The translations under genes were made by a program, and so were the position numbers. From positions 25,782 through 89,781 of the forward strand of contig WJME01000272.1 of the NCBI GenBank assembly GCA_014728115.1: a DNA stretch of 64,000 bases. Reading direction: 5' to 3'. The DNA comes from Candidatus Zhuqueibacterota bacterium. GTDB taxonomy: Bacteria > Zhuqueibacterota > Zhuqueibacteria > Residuimicrobiales > Oceaniaggregativiventaceae. Of this stretch, positions 36,199-44,730 are shown piece by piece; positions within the stretch are counted from its first letter, which is position 1, and each line of letters begins with the position of its first letter. A model generated the notes under the pieces. It saw only the letters and a list, made by a program, of their open reading frames with translations, made no database searches and was not told where the DNA came from.

Positions 36199-36345
36199 AT
36201 GAGCCAAAAGATAAATGCCGATAATGATAGCAAGAAACGGCTTTTATTACGTTTTCCTGACGGTTTATACGTGAACAGGACGACCCATAATCTTTTTGCA
36301 GATATGATTAACAATGCGAAGGACATCGACATGATAGGCAGGTAA
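36199..36345 (+). CDS. Small open frame, possible gene remnant
   Basis: 48 codons (MSQKINADNDSKKRLLLRFP, then DGLYVNRTTHNLF, ending MIGR). The FPDG-x-x-V...F...I pattern faintly recalls the N-terminal part of restriction- or nuclease-associated proteins, but I cannot assign it. GGAGG occurs at 36173-36177, too far from this ATG and better placed for a 12-codon frame at 36186. May be a frameshifted remnant. The rest of 36056-36393 shows nothing else. Confidence 0.3.
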   Translation: MSQKINADNDSKKRLLLRFPDGLYVNRTTHNLFADMINNAKDIDMIGR

Positions 36346-36393
36346 TGGTCAATGCAACTTTCGACAGACCCCCTCTTGTCTGCCGAAAGTATA

Positions 36394-36993
36394 CTATTCT
36401 GCAATGCCAATCACGCCGCATGCGACGCGGGGTCCGGCGGCGCCGGTAGGCTGAGAGGTCAGATCATCTTCATTGGCATGTACGACCACTGCCCGGCCCA
36501 GAATGGAATGCGGGCCATCCAGGGCCAGATGGGCATCTGTAAATTCAAAGGTCGCCATTCCTTCCTCATTGGCCTCGATATTGCCGAGATCTCCGACATG
36601 ACGCACCTCGTCGGTGCGGGCGCCGTGTTCCACTCCTTCGGGATTATAATGGCCACCGGCTGTCGTGGCATCTGCTGCCGAGCAATCCCCATACTCATGG
36701 ATATGAAAGCCGTGTTTGCCGGGTGTCAAGCCTTCGATCAAACCGCATACCACGATGCCATTTTCCCCTCTTTCGAATGTCACCGTGCCATGGGCATTAT
36801 TGCCCTCTGTAGGATGCAAAACTGCAATGGCATCGGTGACCATCATCTCAGAGGATTCCATGGTCTGTGCTTTCCCGGTTTGCATCTCATTGGTTTGCTC
36901 AGCCGGCGATTCCATATCAGCCTGTTGCTGACAACCTGAACCCATCATAAATAAGCCGATCGCTGCAACCGTGAAAATGGTTATTCTTTTCAT
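36394..36993 (-). CDS. sodC: Cu/Zn superoxide dismutase, lipoprotein
   Basis: A 199-residue periplasmic superoxide dismutase, lipid-anchored (lipobox MGSGC, Cys21), converting superoxide to hydrogen peroxide and oxygen. Ligands are visible: HGFHIHEYGDC (two Cu His and a disulfide Cys), GGHYNPEG and the bridging/Zn His, RHVGDLGN, and VVVHANEDDL with the last Cu His; the C-terminal RVACGVIG supplies the disulfide partner. Residues 22-55 form a polar linker rich in Glu and Gln. Leftward single gene. With the peroxiredoxin-like gene it indicates exposure to oxidants. Confidence 0.95.
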   Translation of the reverse strand: MKRITIFTVAAIGLFMMGSGCQQQADMESPAEQTNEMQTGKAQTMESSEMMVTDAIAVLHPTEGNNAHGTVTFERGENGIVVCGLIEGLTPGKHGFHIHEYGDCSAADATTAGGHYNPEGVEHGARTDEVRHVGDLGNIEANEEGMATFEFTDAHLALDGPHSILGRAVVVHANEDDLTSQPTGAAGPRVACGVIGIAE

Positions 36994-37043
36994 AACGATA
37001 CTCCCCTGTTGGTCATTCGTTTTTTATCAGACACCTGGACTTT

Positions 37044-37559
37044 TTAACCGAGTGCCTCGATGATCGTCTTGCAAAAAGCAGGCAAATCGCCCGGATTTCT
37101 GGAGGTAATCAGATTTCCGTCTCTGACCACCTCTTTATCCTGCCATTCAGCCCCCGCATGCACCAGATCGTCCATAATGGAATAAAAACTCGTTATTTTC
37201 TTTCCTTTAACAATATCGGCGGATGCCATCATCCAGGGCCCATGACAAATCGAAGCGATGGGTTTGTCTTGTTCATTCATCGTCTTGACAAATTCCACCA
37301 TCGGTCTTGACCGGCGCATATGGTCGGGTGAATAACCGCCGGGTATGATCAATGCATCGTAATCTGAAGCATTGGCCTCATCGACAGATTTGTCGGCCTG
37401 AGCCGGCAAGCCGTGTTTGCCGGTCACTTTGTTTTTGTCCGGACCGATCACCGTCACCCTGGCACCGGCCTCGATCATCCGATAGTAAGGATACCAAAAC
37501 TCTAAATCCTCATAGAGCTTGGCGATAAAGAGTGCAATATGTTTACCCTCGAGATTCAT
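37044..37559 (-). CDS. DJ-1/PfpI-family protein
   Basis: A 171-residue cytoplasmic class I glutamine-amidotransferase-like protein. The nucleophile elbow SICHGPW carries Cys105, with Glu19 region (YEDLEFWYP) and PGGYSPDHMR around the active site, as in PfpI/YhbO deglycase- or protease-like proteins. ATG 37559 is chosen because AGGAGA lies six bases upstream; longer frames begin in the spacer. Divergent from the WYL regulator at 37753, a common pairing that suggests the regulator controls it. Likely a stress-related protein or carbonyl-damage repair factor. Confidence 0.88.
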   Translation of the reverse strand: MNLEGKHIALFIAKLYEDLEFWYPYYRMIEAGARVTVIGPDKNKVTGKHGLPAQADKSVDEANASDYDALIIPGGYSPDHMRRSRPMVEFVKTMNEQDKPIASICHGPWMMASADIVKGKKITSFYSIMDDLVHAGAEWQDKEVVRDGNLITSRNPGDLPAFCKTIIEALG

Positions 37560-37691
37560 ATCATCTCTCCTGTTTTTCATATATGGATAATCTTTTTCTC
37601 CATTGCATACTAGTGAACGTAAAATCCAACCTCTTGATTTCCCTGAATCCGGGCCAGACCGGGAATAATGACACATTTGCTGTTTTTCAGT

Positions 37692-37719
37692 TTGATTTTT
37701 TGTTGATTTTCTTTATTCT
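37692..37719 (+). promoter_or_regulatory. Probable promoter of the WYL regulator gene
   Basis: TTGATT (37692-37697), 16-bp spacer, TATTCT (37714-37719), 33 bp before the ATG. Confidence 0.5.
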
Positions 37720-37752
37720 TCAAGATGAATCATCAATCCTCGGAATAACACC

Positions 37753-38694
37753 ATGAAAATTGATCGGCTGCTGTCGATTATCATCATTCTGCTCAACCGC
37801 GAACGGATCACCGCAAGAGAACTGGGAGAACGGTTTAGAGTTTCGGTTCGAACCATCCAACGGGATATGGACACGCTGTGTGCTGCAGGCATCCCCATCC
37901 GGTCCGAACAAGGGGCACAGGGTGGGTTTGGTATCATTTCAGACTATCGGTTCGACCGTCAGTTGGTTGACAGCGATGATCTCTATTATATTCTCACCGC
38001 CCTCGAAGGAATCTCGTTAGCCTCTAACAACACCCAGATCTCGAATACGCTTGAAAAGATCAAAACCCTGGTGCGGGATGTCCATGTCAAAGAGTTTGAA
38101 AAAAAGAAAGAACGGCTGTATATCGACTTTAGCGATCTCAGCGGCATCAAACACAATCCGGCTGTATTCAAACTCGTGCATCAGTGCATCGATGAATCTT
38201 GTCTCATAGGTTTTTCATATACGGATTCCGGATACCACAGCAGTCAAAGAACCATCGAGCCCATGACTCTGGTCTTTAAATGGTATTCGTGGTATGTGTA
38301 TGGATATTGCCGGCTGCGTGAGGATTACCGGTTGTTTCGCATATCACGTATGCATGATGTCAAAATGCTGCCGGAAAGATTTCATCGGCGCGAAAAAGTC
38401 TTTCACCCACCCGATGAAAAAGAACTGCTGCAAGAGGACAAACATATCATCAACATTAAATTACGATTCGATTCCGAGGTGCGGCGGGTGGTCAGGGAGT
38501 ATTTTCAGGATCATCCCATGACCGTAGATGCGCAGGGTCGCCTGATTGTCGAGATCAGACTCCCTGCGAACGAATGGCTATATGGTCTTATTCTCAGCTA
38601 TGGTGACAAGGTGCAAGTGCTCGAGCCTGCCTCGCTGGCCACTCTGATTGCAGAACGCGTTCAAAAAATTGCAGAAAAATATTCTTTTCCATGA
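37753..38694 (+). CDS. WYL-domain transcriptional regulator (YafY-like)
   Basis: A 313-residue DNA-binding regulator. An N-terminal winged helix-turn-helix of HTH_11 type (residues 1-60: RITARELGERFRVSVRTIQRD) is followed by a WYL domain (residues ~130-215, key residues in FKWYSWYVYGYC and RLFRISRM), which senses nucleotides or other ligands, and by the WCX C-terminal module (LRFDSEVRRVVREYF). Divergent from the PfpI-family gene with 193 bp between; autoregulation and control of that gene are likely. The hairpin ATGACA-TAATGG-TGTCAT at 38699-38716 follows the stop codon. Confidence 0.92.
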   Translation: MKIDRLLSIIIILLNRERITARELGERFRVSVRTIQRDMDTLCAAGIPIRSEQGAQGGFGIISDYRFDRQLVDSDDLYYILTALEGISLASNNTQISNTLEKIKTLVRDVHVKEFEKKKERLYIDFSDLSGIKHNPAVFKLVHQCIDESCLIGFSYTDSGYHSSQRTIEPMTLVFKWYSWYVYGYCRLREDYRLFRISRMHDVKMLPERFHRREKVFHPPDEKELLQEDKHIINIKLRFDSEVRRVVREYFQDHPMTVDAQGRLIVEIRLPANEWLYGLILSYGDKVQVLEPASLATLIAERVQKIAEKYSFP

Positions 38695-39028
38695 TAATTA
38701 TGACATAATGGTGTCATGATTCCCACTTATCTTTTGTGTGTATGGTAAACACTGCTATCCAAATAGTTAACAGCTCTAAAGGAGCACAGAGGATTAACCA
38801 GTGAGTTTAAAGGTATTTCACGATCATTTTACTGACTGTAACCATGTAAACTCCACTCATTGATTCTACCTTTCCTAAGGGTAAACAGTCAATGGATCAT
38901 TTTAGCGAATTCCAGGTTTTTTTCCTCTGCGTTCTTTTGCGATCTCTGGTGATTTGTAAGAGGGCTATAAAATCTATTCTGGATAAACAAGAGTGTAATG
39001 CAAAAGACTCGAAATCAAGGAGGAAATC
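38695..39028. other. Intergenic stretch with small inverted repeats and a CTCTGCG motif
   Basis: Besides the hairpin at 38699, an imperfect inverted arrangement of GATCATTTTACTGACTG and CAGTCAATGGATCATTTT lies at 38821-38906. TTCCTCTGCGTTCTTTTGCG at 38924-38943 belongs to the dispersed motif class also at 9250 and 61250. No gene is seen until AAGGAGG (39018-39024). Confidence 0.45.
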
Positions 39029-39385
39029 ATGTTATCAGTAAAACGCGTCATCATCGCAACAGCCTGTGGATTTTTATTCGGACTGGTTTGTCTGGGATTG
39101 GCCACATCCAATCCCGAAGGGACTGAATCCCTGTCCCTGGCCATTAAATTATCCATCGTTATCGGCCGTACGATGCTGGGATTTATGATCGGGATCAGTG
39201 CCTTACGGTTGAACTGGTGGTTGCACGGCCTGGTACTCGGCTTTATTTCCAGCATTCCCATGGCAACGCCTCTGCTGGATCAGCCTTCCATCTTTGTCGG
39301 TACATTGGTCATGGGTGTGATCTATGGGTTCCTGACTGAATGGATCACCAGCAAACTTTTTAAATCCCCCTCCCCTTTTGCCTGA
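39029..39385 (+). CDS. Small membrane protein, unknown function
   Basis: A 118-residue protein with about four hydrophobic helices (residues ~6-25, 38-58, 64-82, 88-108) and GFLFGLVCLG, GLVLGFISSIPMATP and GVIYGFLTEW glycine-rich stretches. AGGAGGA precedes the ATG closely, so it is a real gene. Length and helix count recall small channel- or DUF-type inner-membrane proteins, but no family is recognised. It converges with the GH78 gene; a long hairpin lies between them. Confidence 0.7.
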   Translation: MLSVKRVIIATACGFLFGLVCLGLATSNPEGTESLSLAIKLSIVIGRTMLGFMIGISALRLNWWLHGLVLGFISSIPMATPLLDQPSIFVGTLVMGVIYGFLTEWITSKLFKSPSPFA

Positions 39386-39399
39386 TTCAGTGTCTGCGA

Positions 39400-39455
39400 C
39401 AGCTTGACGGCCTGCAGCCCTGCAGCATCTTCGACAGCTGCAGGCTGTCAAGCTG
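39400..39455. terminator. Long hairpin between convergent genes
   Basis: CAGCTTGAC-G-GCCTGCAGC (39400-39418) pairs with GCTGCAGGC-T-GTCAAGCTG (39437-39455): 19 pairs including one G-U, loop 18 nt. No T-run follows, so termination is inferred from the convergent position. Confidence 0.6.
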
Positions 39456-39510
39456 CGTTCTCTGATTTTCTGCGTCTGATTTATGAATATTTCACGATAC
39501 GAAATGATGT

Positions 39511-42261
39511 TCATTCTGATTTCAGCCTGATCTGATATTTTCCATTAGCCAGCAAAAAGACACTCTTTGCGTTCTTTGAATTCAACCTCTCTGCCTGTTC
39601 ATGTTCGCTTATCGACACCCCATCGATAAACACCTGTTCAGCGGGCATATCGAGGGTAATCCGTCCAAGGGTATTGAACGGAAGATGGACATCCCATACG
39701 ATACCATTGTCCTGCCTCTGCCAGGAAGATTCGATATCGCCTCGCAGGGTTTGTATACGGCATTGCACCGTATCCAGATCGGATGCAAAATAGGGCTGCA
39801 ATTCTACGAGCCGGAAAGCAGGTTCTGTCTCTGCCAGCTGAATTCCCGCCAGATGTTCGATCATCCAGGCATCTATACTGCCCATCATGACATGATTGTG
39901 CGATTGTCTCAGCGTCCAGAATTCACAGAGGGTATTGTATTTTTCCAGCATGTGGCCCCAGCTCGGAAACCCTGTCTGAGTGGCCAGTTCAAACGCCACA
40001 TCAGCGCGGCCATGCCGGGTGAGGGCATCGATGACATATTTGGTGCCCAGGACGCCGGTGGTCAGATGGGTTTCATGTTCGCGAATATTGCTGACGAGAT
40101 TTTCCAGAACCCGGTCCCTGGCAGCTGCGGGGACCAAATCCAAATAGAGAGGAAACCCGTTCGCCATCTGGCTGCCATCATAATAATTAGCGGTTTCGGG
40201 ATCATAATATTCGCGATTGAATGCATTCTGAATGCGGGCCGAAAGATTTTGAAACATGGCGCGATCACCGGGTCTGTCCAGTACGCGAGCCATTTTAGAC
40301 ATGAGCACACTGTTATAGTAAAAGAATGCCGTAGGAATAAAAGGAGGTTCGCCTCCTTTCCACCCTTTTACGAGACTCCCCCAGTCTCCGATCCAGCCTT
40401 TGGGAACGATGTAATCCGTGGAAATGGACTCTAAAAATTGAATATAATCTTTCATGGATTCATAATGGGTCTGCAGAATCTGCTTGTCCCCATAATATAA
40501 ATAATAAATCCAGGTTGCAATGATATAGGTGCTGCTCCATTCCACACCCTGGTCTTTAATATACGGACGGGGTGAAATGATGGGGATATCGCCATCATCA
40601 GGATTCTGATTAAGCTGAATACCGCGCAACCAATTCTGAAAAAACAGCGGCATATCGAAATTGAACATGGCTTCCTCAAGAGTGACCTGAGCATCCCCAA
40701 ACCATCCCAACCGCTCATCGCGCTGCGGGCAGTCCATGGGATAATGGATCATATTACTTTTTTGTGACCACACTGTGGCGTGATGTATTTTATTGAGCAA
40801 TTCATGATCACTGTGAAACTCACTGGTGGGTGTATTGTCGGTATGCACCACACAGGCAGAGACATCGAGAATCTCGGGCAAATCCGGTTCAGCCGTAATC
40901 TCGGCATATTGAAAACCATAATAGCTGAACCGGGCCTGAAAGGTCTCTTGTCCCTTGCCATCCAACACATATACCGCGGTTGCTTTGGCGTCTTCATTGC
41001 TTGTTACATCCAGGGTATGGTCTTTATGCAAATCTTCGGCATGGCGGATCTGTATCCGCGTTCCTTTTTCGCCTTTGACACGAACCTTTACCCAACCCGC
41101 CATATTTTGTCCGAAATCATAGATTTTCACTCCGGGCCGGGGCTCATATTCCTGTACTACGTCAAGTTCCTGGACGATGCGGGTCTCTGGCATGGTCTGG
41201 GATTCGAGTGTTTCGATTGGCGCATCGATGACTGTGACAGGCTGCCAATCGCTCTCGTCAAAGTCAGGGGTTGCCCAGCCATCTGGTTCTTTATTGGCAT
41301 CATACACCTCACCGTCATAGATACAATGATAGAGCAACGGACCATCAGACCATTTCCATGACTCGTCAGTGGTGATGATCTGTTGTTCGCCGTTTTTATA
41401 TTCGATCACGAGCTGCAGGATGGCACGTTTTTGTCCGAACCATTGCATACGATACTCTTGCCACCAGGGTTTATACGGATTGAACCAGCCGTTGCCGAGG
41501 TGCAGTCCTAAAGCATTTTTTCCGCGTTGTAAAACAGAACGGACATCATAGACATTATAAAGGATTTGTTTATGATAGGGAGTTTTTGCAGGGGCGAGAA
41601 CATGATCACCCATCCGCTGACCGTTCAGATAAAGTTCATAAAATCCGAGTCCGCTCACATAACACCATGCGGACTGGATACCTGATTTGACACCCACCTC
41701 TTTGCGCAGCAAAAGAGAGCGTCCGTCATGCTGAACCGTATCTGGCAGATCATATTGTTCCTGAGCCGTCATAAACCAACCCTTTTCAGGCAACGGATCG
41801 CGTGCAGGACCTTTGCCGATCCATTGGGCCTGCCAAAGGTCCGGTTCAAGAAACGCCGTATGAAAGCGTTGCACCGGACTCGTGAGGGTTTGTCCCTGAT
41901 TGTCCCACACCTTGACTCTCCAGTAACAGGTTTGATTGCTGGTGAGGGCTTTACCGCCATAAGGATTGTGCAAGGTCTCTGACGAGATCACTTTGCCGGA
42001 ATCCCACAGATCGGGTTGACTTTTTTCCAGGTGCTGTGGTTGGGTGGCAACCTGAATTCGATAGGCTACCTGTTTATGATCCTTTAGAAACGAGTCGAGG
42101 ATCCAGCCAAATCGGGGATGAGGGGTTTGCAGGGCCACGGGTTGCTGCGCATATTCACACATCAGTTTTGAAAACGACCACGTTTGCACCACCGGCTTTT
42201 TGCAGGCCAGGCCAAAGATCAAGGCAAAGGTCAGGATCAACAACGCCATTCTGGACGCCAT
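39511..42261 (-). CDS. Alpha-L-rhamnosidase, GH78, lipoprotein
   Basis: A 916-residue exported glycosidase for alpha-L-rhamnosides; lipobox FGLAC (Cys20). The modular order is as in the 21969 gene: N-terminal beta-sandwich, rhamnosidase N domain with YVSGLGFYELYLNGQ and a KIYDFGQNMAGW block, (alpha/alpha)6 catalytic domain, C-terminal beta domain. Active-site cluster D510-C-P-Q-R-D515-E516-R-L-G-W-F-G-D523 is the classical GH78 form, and Glu780 in CEFW is the expected base. Divergent from the propeller/helical-barrel gene at 42389; the LacI-type palindrome at 42357 lies in the shared 127-bp promoter region, so both are likely co-regulated. Confidence 0.94.
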   Translation of the reverse strand: MASRMALLILTFALIFGLACKKPVVQTWSFSKLMCEYAQQPVALQTPHPRFGWILDSFLKDHKQVAYRIQVATQPQHLEKSQPDLWDSGKVISSETLHNPYGGKALTSNQTCYWRVKVWDNQGQTLTSPVQRFHTAFLEPDLWQAQWIGKGPARDPLPEKGWFMTAQEQYDLPDTVQHDGRSLLLRKEVGVKSGIQSAWCYVSGLGFYELYLNGQRMGDHVLAPAKTPYHKQILYNVYDVRSVLQRGKNALGLHLGNGWFNPYKPWWQEYRMQWFGQKRAILQLVIEYKNGEQQIITTDESWKWSDGPLLYHCIYDGEVYDANKEPDGWATPDFDESDWQPVTVIDAPIETLESQTMPETRIVQELDVVQEYEPRPGVKIYDFGQNMAGWVKVRVKGEKGTRIQIRHAEDLHKDHTLDVTSNEDAKATAVYVLDGKGQETFQARFSYYGFQYAEITAEPDLPEILDVSACVVHTDNTPTSEFHSDHELLNKIHHATVWSQKSNMIHYPMDCPQRDERLGWFGDAQVTLEEAMFNFDMPLFFQNWLRGIQLNQNPDDGDIPIISPRPYIKDQGVEWSSTYIIATWIYYLYYGDKQILQTHYESMKDYIQFLESISTDYIVPKGWIGDWGSLVKGWKGGEPPFIPTAFFYYNSVLMSKMARVLDRPGDRAMFQNLSARIQNAFNREYYDPETANYYDGSQMANGFPLYLDLVPAAARDRVLENLVSNIREHETHLTTGVLGTKYVIDALTRHGRADVAFELATQTGFPSWGHMLEKYNTLCEFWTLRQSHNHVMMGSIDAWMIEHLAGIQLAETEPAFRLVELQPYFASDLDTVQCRIQTLRGDIESSWQRQDNGIVWDVHLPFNTLGRITLDMPAEQVFIDGVSISEHEQAERLNSKNAKSVFLLANGKYQIRLKSE

Positions 42262-42356
42262 ATAGAGGTCTCCTGTTTATCCATTTTAGTCTTTTGAACC
42301 GGAATGTACTCATTTCTCTCTTGATTTTCACATGCAATTTCCGTTCATTAATTTAG

Positions 42357-42368
42357 GCAAACGATTGC
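42357..42368. promoter_or_regulatory. LacI-type operator palindrome
   Basis: GCAAACGATTGC with the central CG typical of LacI/GalR-family operators, in the divergent promoter region of the GH78 and propeller genes. The 17-nt context GGCAAACGATTGCATAA is identical to that at 54174-54190; a third site (reverse complement) is at 61468. Confidence 0.7.
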
Positions 42369-42388
42369 ATAAAGTAAAGAGGAAAAAT

Positions 42389-44503
42389 ATGGTCAAACAA
42401 ATCGTGTCAATGGCAATCTTTCTCCCCCTATTGGCAATGGCACAGATCCATGCCGGGTCATATAAACAGGACATCGCGGAAATGATTGGTCCAGATGAGC
42501 CCGTCCATTCTCTGCAGCGCATCGACACCAGCATTATCGCCACAACACCGTCACATTTGCTGGTTTTTGAGAATAATGAATGGCAGTCAAAAGCCACAGG
42601 AGGGCCCTGGGTCATCGATGAACAAGATTCTGCCTGGCCAGTTCTTGTCGCTATGGACAAAAAACTCGTACAATTCAACAGAGATGGCATAAAACCTGTC
42701 ACATCCCTCGAACTCGGGAGTGATGAGCAGGTCAGTGCACTTTTGGCAACAGAGGCGACCTATGTGGGCACGAACAAGGCACTCTATCGGTTCGACGATT
42801 CCGGACTCGTGCCTGTACTGAAAAAAAAGAAGGTTCGGGATCTTTTAAAAACGCCTGATGGCCGCGTGTATGCGGCAACCGATCATGGCCTGTGGATCTT
42901 GAAGGATCAAAAATGGCTCAACCTCGATGGGATGGGCATGGCTCCGGGTTGGCACTCGAACTATTTATCCCTCGCCTATGGAGGGCATCCCGCCGGGGTT
43001 ATTCTCGGCTCCACAGAAGCATTGGGATGTATCGCCGATAACGGGACCCACTGGATGCATTCAAAAGGCAATGGATTGCCTTTTGGAGCGGTCAACAAAA
43101 TCATTCCTGTCGAAAAAGAACTCTGGATAGCTACTCCAAAAGGAGCCTGCAACTTTAGCAATGGAGAATGGCACTATTATGCAGGCAAACGATATCTGCC
43201 TCATGATCATGTTCATGATATCCTGCCAGTGAGCAATAACCGGGTGTGGGTGGCGACTGAAAAGGGCATCGCCGAAATCAGGCGCGAATCCATGACCCTG
43301 GAAGAAAAAGCGAAACGATTCGAACAACGCATTCTGGAACGGCACAATCGTTATGGCCTGGTGGCCAATTCGAGATTGACACGTGCCGGAGATCTCTCGA
43401 CCAATGTGATGAGACCGAATGACAATGACGGCTTGTGGACCGCCATCTATCTCGGTGCACAATGTTTTCGCTATGCGGTTACCGGAGAACAAGATGCGAA
43501 ACAAAACGCGATCCGCGCTTTTGAAGCCATGGAACGGCTTGAAACCATCACGCCGATCAGTGGTTTCCCGGCCCGCTCCTATGTCCGTCATGACGAGGAT
43601 ACCGATGGACGTGGCGAATGGCATGCTACGGCTGACGGAGAGTGGAAATGGAAAGGCGATACCAGTTCTGATGAGATCGTGGGACATATGTTTGCCTATC
43701 CCCTGTTTCATGATCTGGTGGCAACAGGCGAGATGAAACAGCGGGCCCGCGATCTGATCGACCGTATCATGACCTATATCGTAGACAATGAATTTTTGCT
43801 GGTTGATCTGGATGGCAAACCCACCCGGTGGGGGGTCTGGAATCCGGATTCGCTCAATGAGACGCCGGACTGGCGCTATGAAAGAGGCCTGAACTCACTG
43901 CAAATTCTTGCATTCCTGACCGCTGCCGAGCGGATTACCGGGCATGAAAAATACCGGGATGCCTATCATTTGCTCATCGAAAAATATGGTTATGGCGAGA
44001 ATATGAGATTGCAAAAAATGGTTCACCCCTATGAAATCAATCATTCCGATGACGAACTGGCATTTCTGCCCTACTTTACACTTTTGCGATACACCCAGGA
44101 TCACGAATGGCTGCCGGTTTTTCGCGAAAGCCTGATCCGAAGCTGGAGGGTCAACCGACCCGAAAAAAATCCGCTCTGGAACGCCATTGCCAGCGCGACA
44201 CTGAATCATGACTGCGACATGGCAGGTGCACTCGAAACCCTGCAGGCTATTCCGATGGATCTGGTGGATTGGCGTATGGAAAACAGTCATCGTTGGGATT
44301 TGCGGCACAATCCATTGAGCGACCGTTTTGGCAGAGCACAGGCCATGCAACCCGTGCCCATAAAAGAACGCGCCGTGAGCAAATGGAACAGCAATCCCTA
44401 CCGCCTGGATGACGGCGGCCAGGGCCACGGGGAAGACGATGGCGCCTATTTCCTCCTTCCCTACTGGATGGCAAGATATTACGAGCTCATTATTGAGAAA
44501 TGA
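42389..44503 (+). CDS. Secreted propeller plus helical-barrel protein, paralogue 1 (putative glycan-active enzyme)
   Basis: A 704-residue exported protein. ATG 42389 follows AGAGGA and starts a signal peptide (ending IHAG). Residues ~25-310 form a propeller of Reg_prop type (VYAATDHGLWILKDQKW, LWIATPKGACNFSNGEW, VWVATEKGIAEI). Residues ~320-704 are alpha-helical with motifs shared with the next gene: DNDGLWTAIYLGAQC (~345), KGDTSSDEIVGH (~424), LVDLDGKPTRWG, RGLNSLQILAFL and SDDELAF. The second half resembles (alpha/alpha)-barrel glycosidase or lyase scaffolds; acidic residues in DNDG and SSDE are candidates for catalysis. Function not established. The LacI-type operator lies 21 bp upstream of the ATG. 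Confidence 0.75.
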   Translation: MVKQIVSMAIFLPLLAMAQIHAGSYKQDIAEMIGPDEPVHSLQRIDTSIIATTPSHLLVFENNEWQSKATGGPWVIDEQDSAWPVLVAMDKKLVQFNRDGIKPVTSLELGSDEQVSALLATEATYVGTNKALYRFDDSGLVPVLKKKKVRDLLKTPDGRVYAATDHGLWILKDQKWLNLDGMGMAPGWHSNYLSLAYGGHPAGVILGSTEALGCIADNGTHWMHSKGNGLPFGAVNKIIPVEKELWIATPKGACNFSNGEWHYYAGKRYLPHDHVHDILPVSNNRVWVATEKGIAEIRRESMTLEEKAKRFEQRILERHNRYGLVANSRLTRAGDLSTNVMRPNDNDGLWTAIYLGAQCFRYAVTGEQDAKQNAIRAFEAMERLETITPISGFPARSYVRHDEDTDGRGEWHATADGEWKWKGDTSSDEIVGHMFAYPLFHDLVATGEMKQRARDLIDRIMTYIVDNEFLLVDLDGKPTRWGVWNPDSLNETPDWRYERGLNSLQILAFLTAAERITGHEKYRDAYHLLIEKYGYGENMRLQKMVHPYEINHSDDELAFLPYFTLLRYTQDHEWLPVFRESLIRSWRVNRPEKNPLWNAIASATLNHDCDMAGALETLQAIPMDLVDWRMENSHRWDLRHNPLSDRFGRAQAMQPVPIKERAVSKWNSNPYRLDDGGQGHGEDDGAYFLLPYWMARYYELIIEK

Positions 44504-44730
44504 GAAATAATGCCAGATTCTGGATGCTGGATACTGGAATCTGGACAGAAATTAAGAATATTGGATAAAGAATCAAGGGCTGATTTAAACTACAAGCAGC
44601 AAAGCCATTTGGCCCCAAAAATTTTTTGATTTATTTTGTTCATTCGTGTTTATCAGCGTTCATTCGCGGTTCAGTCTTCCGCCTTTAGAATAAACATACA
44701 ATATCACTCTAAACAAAGGAAACCGTAAAT
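44504..44730. repeat. Spacer with TGGATACTGGA tandem units and a CATTCG motif
   Basis: GATTCTGGATGCTGGATACT at 44517-44536 is a degenerate ~8-nt tandem repeat, also found at 59904-59935. ATTCGTGTTTATCAGCGTTC at 44643-44662 belongs to another dispersed motif class. The rest appears unstructured. Confidence 0.5.
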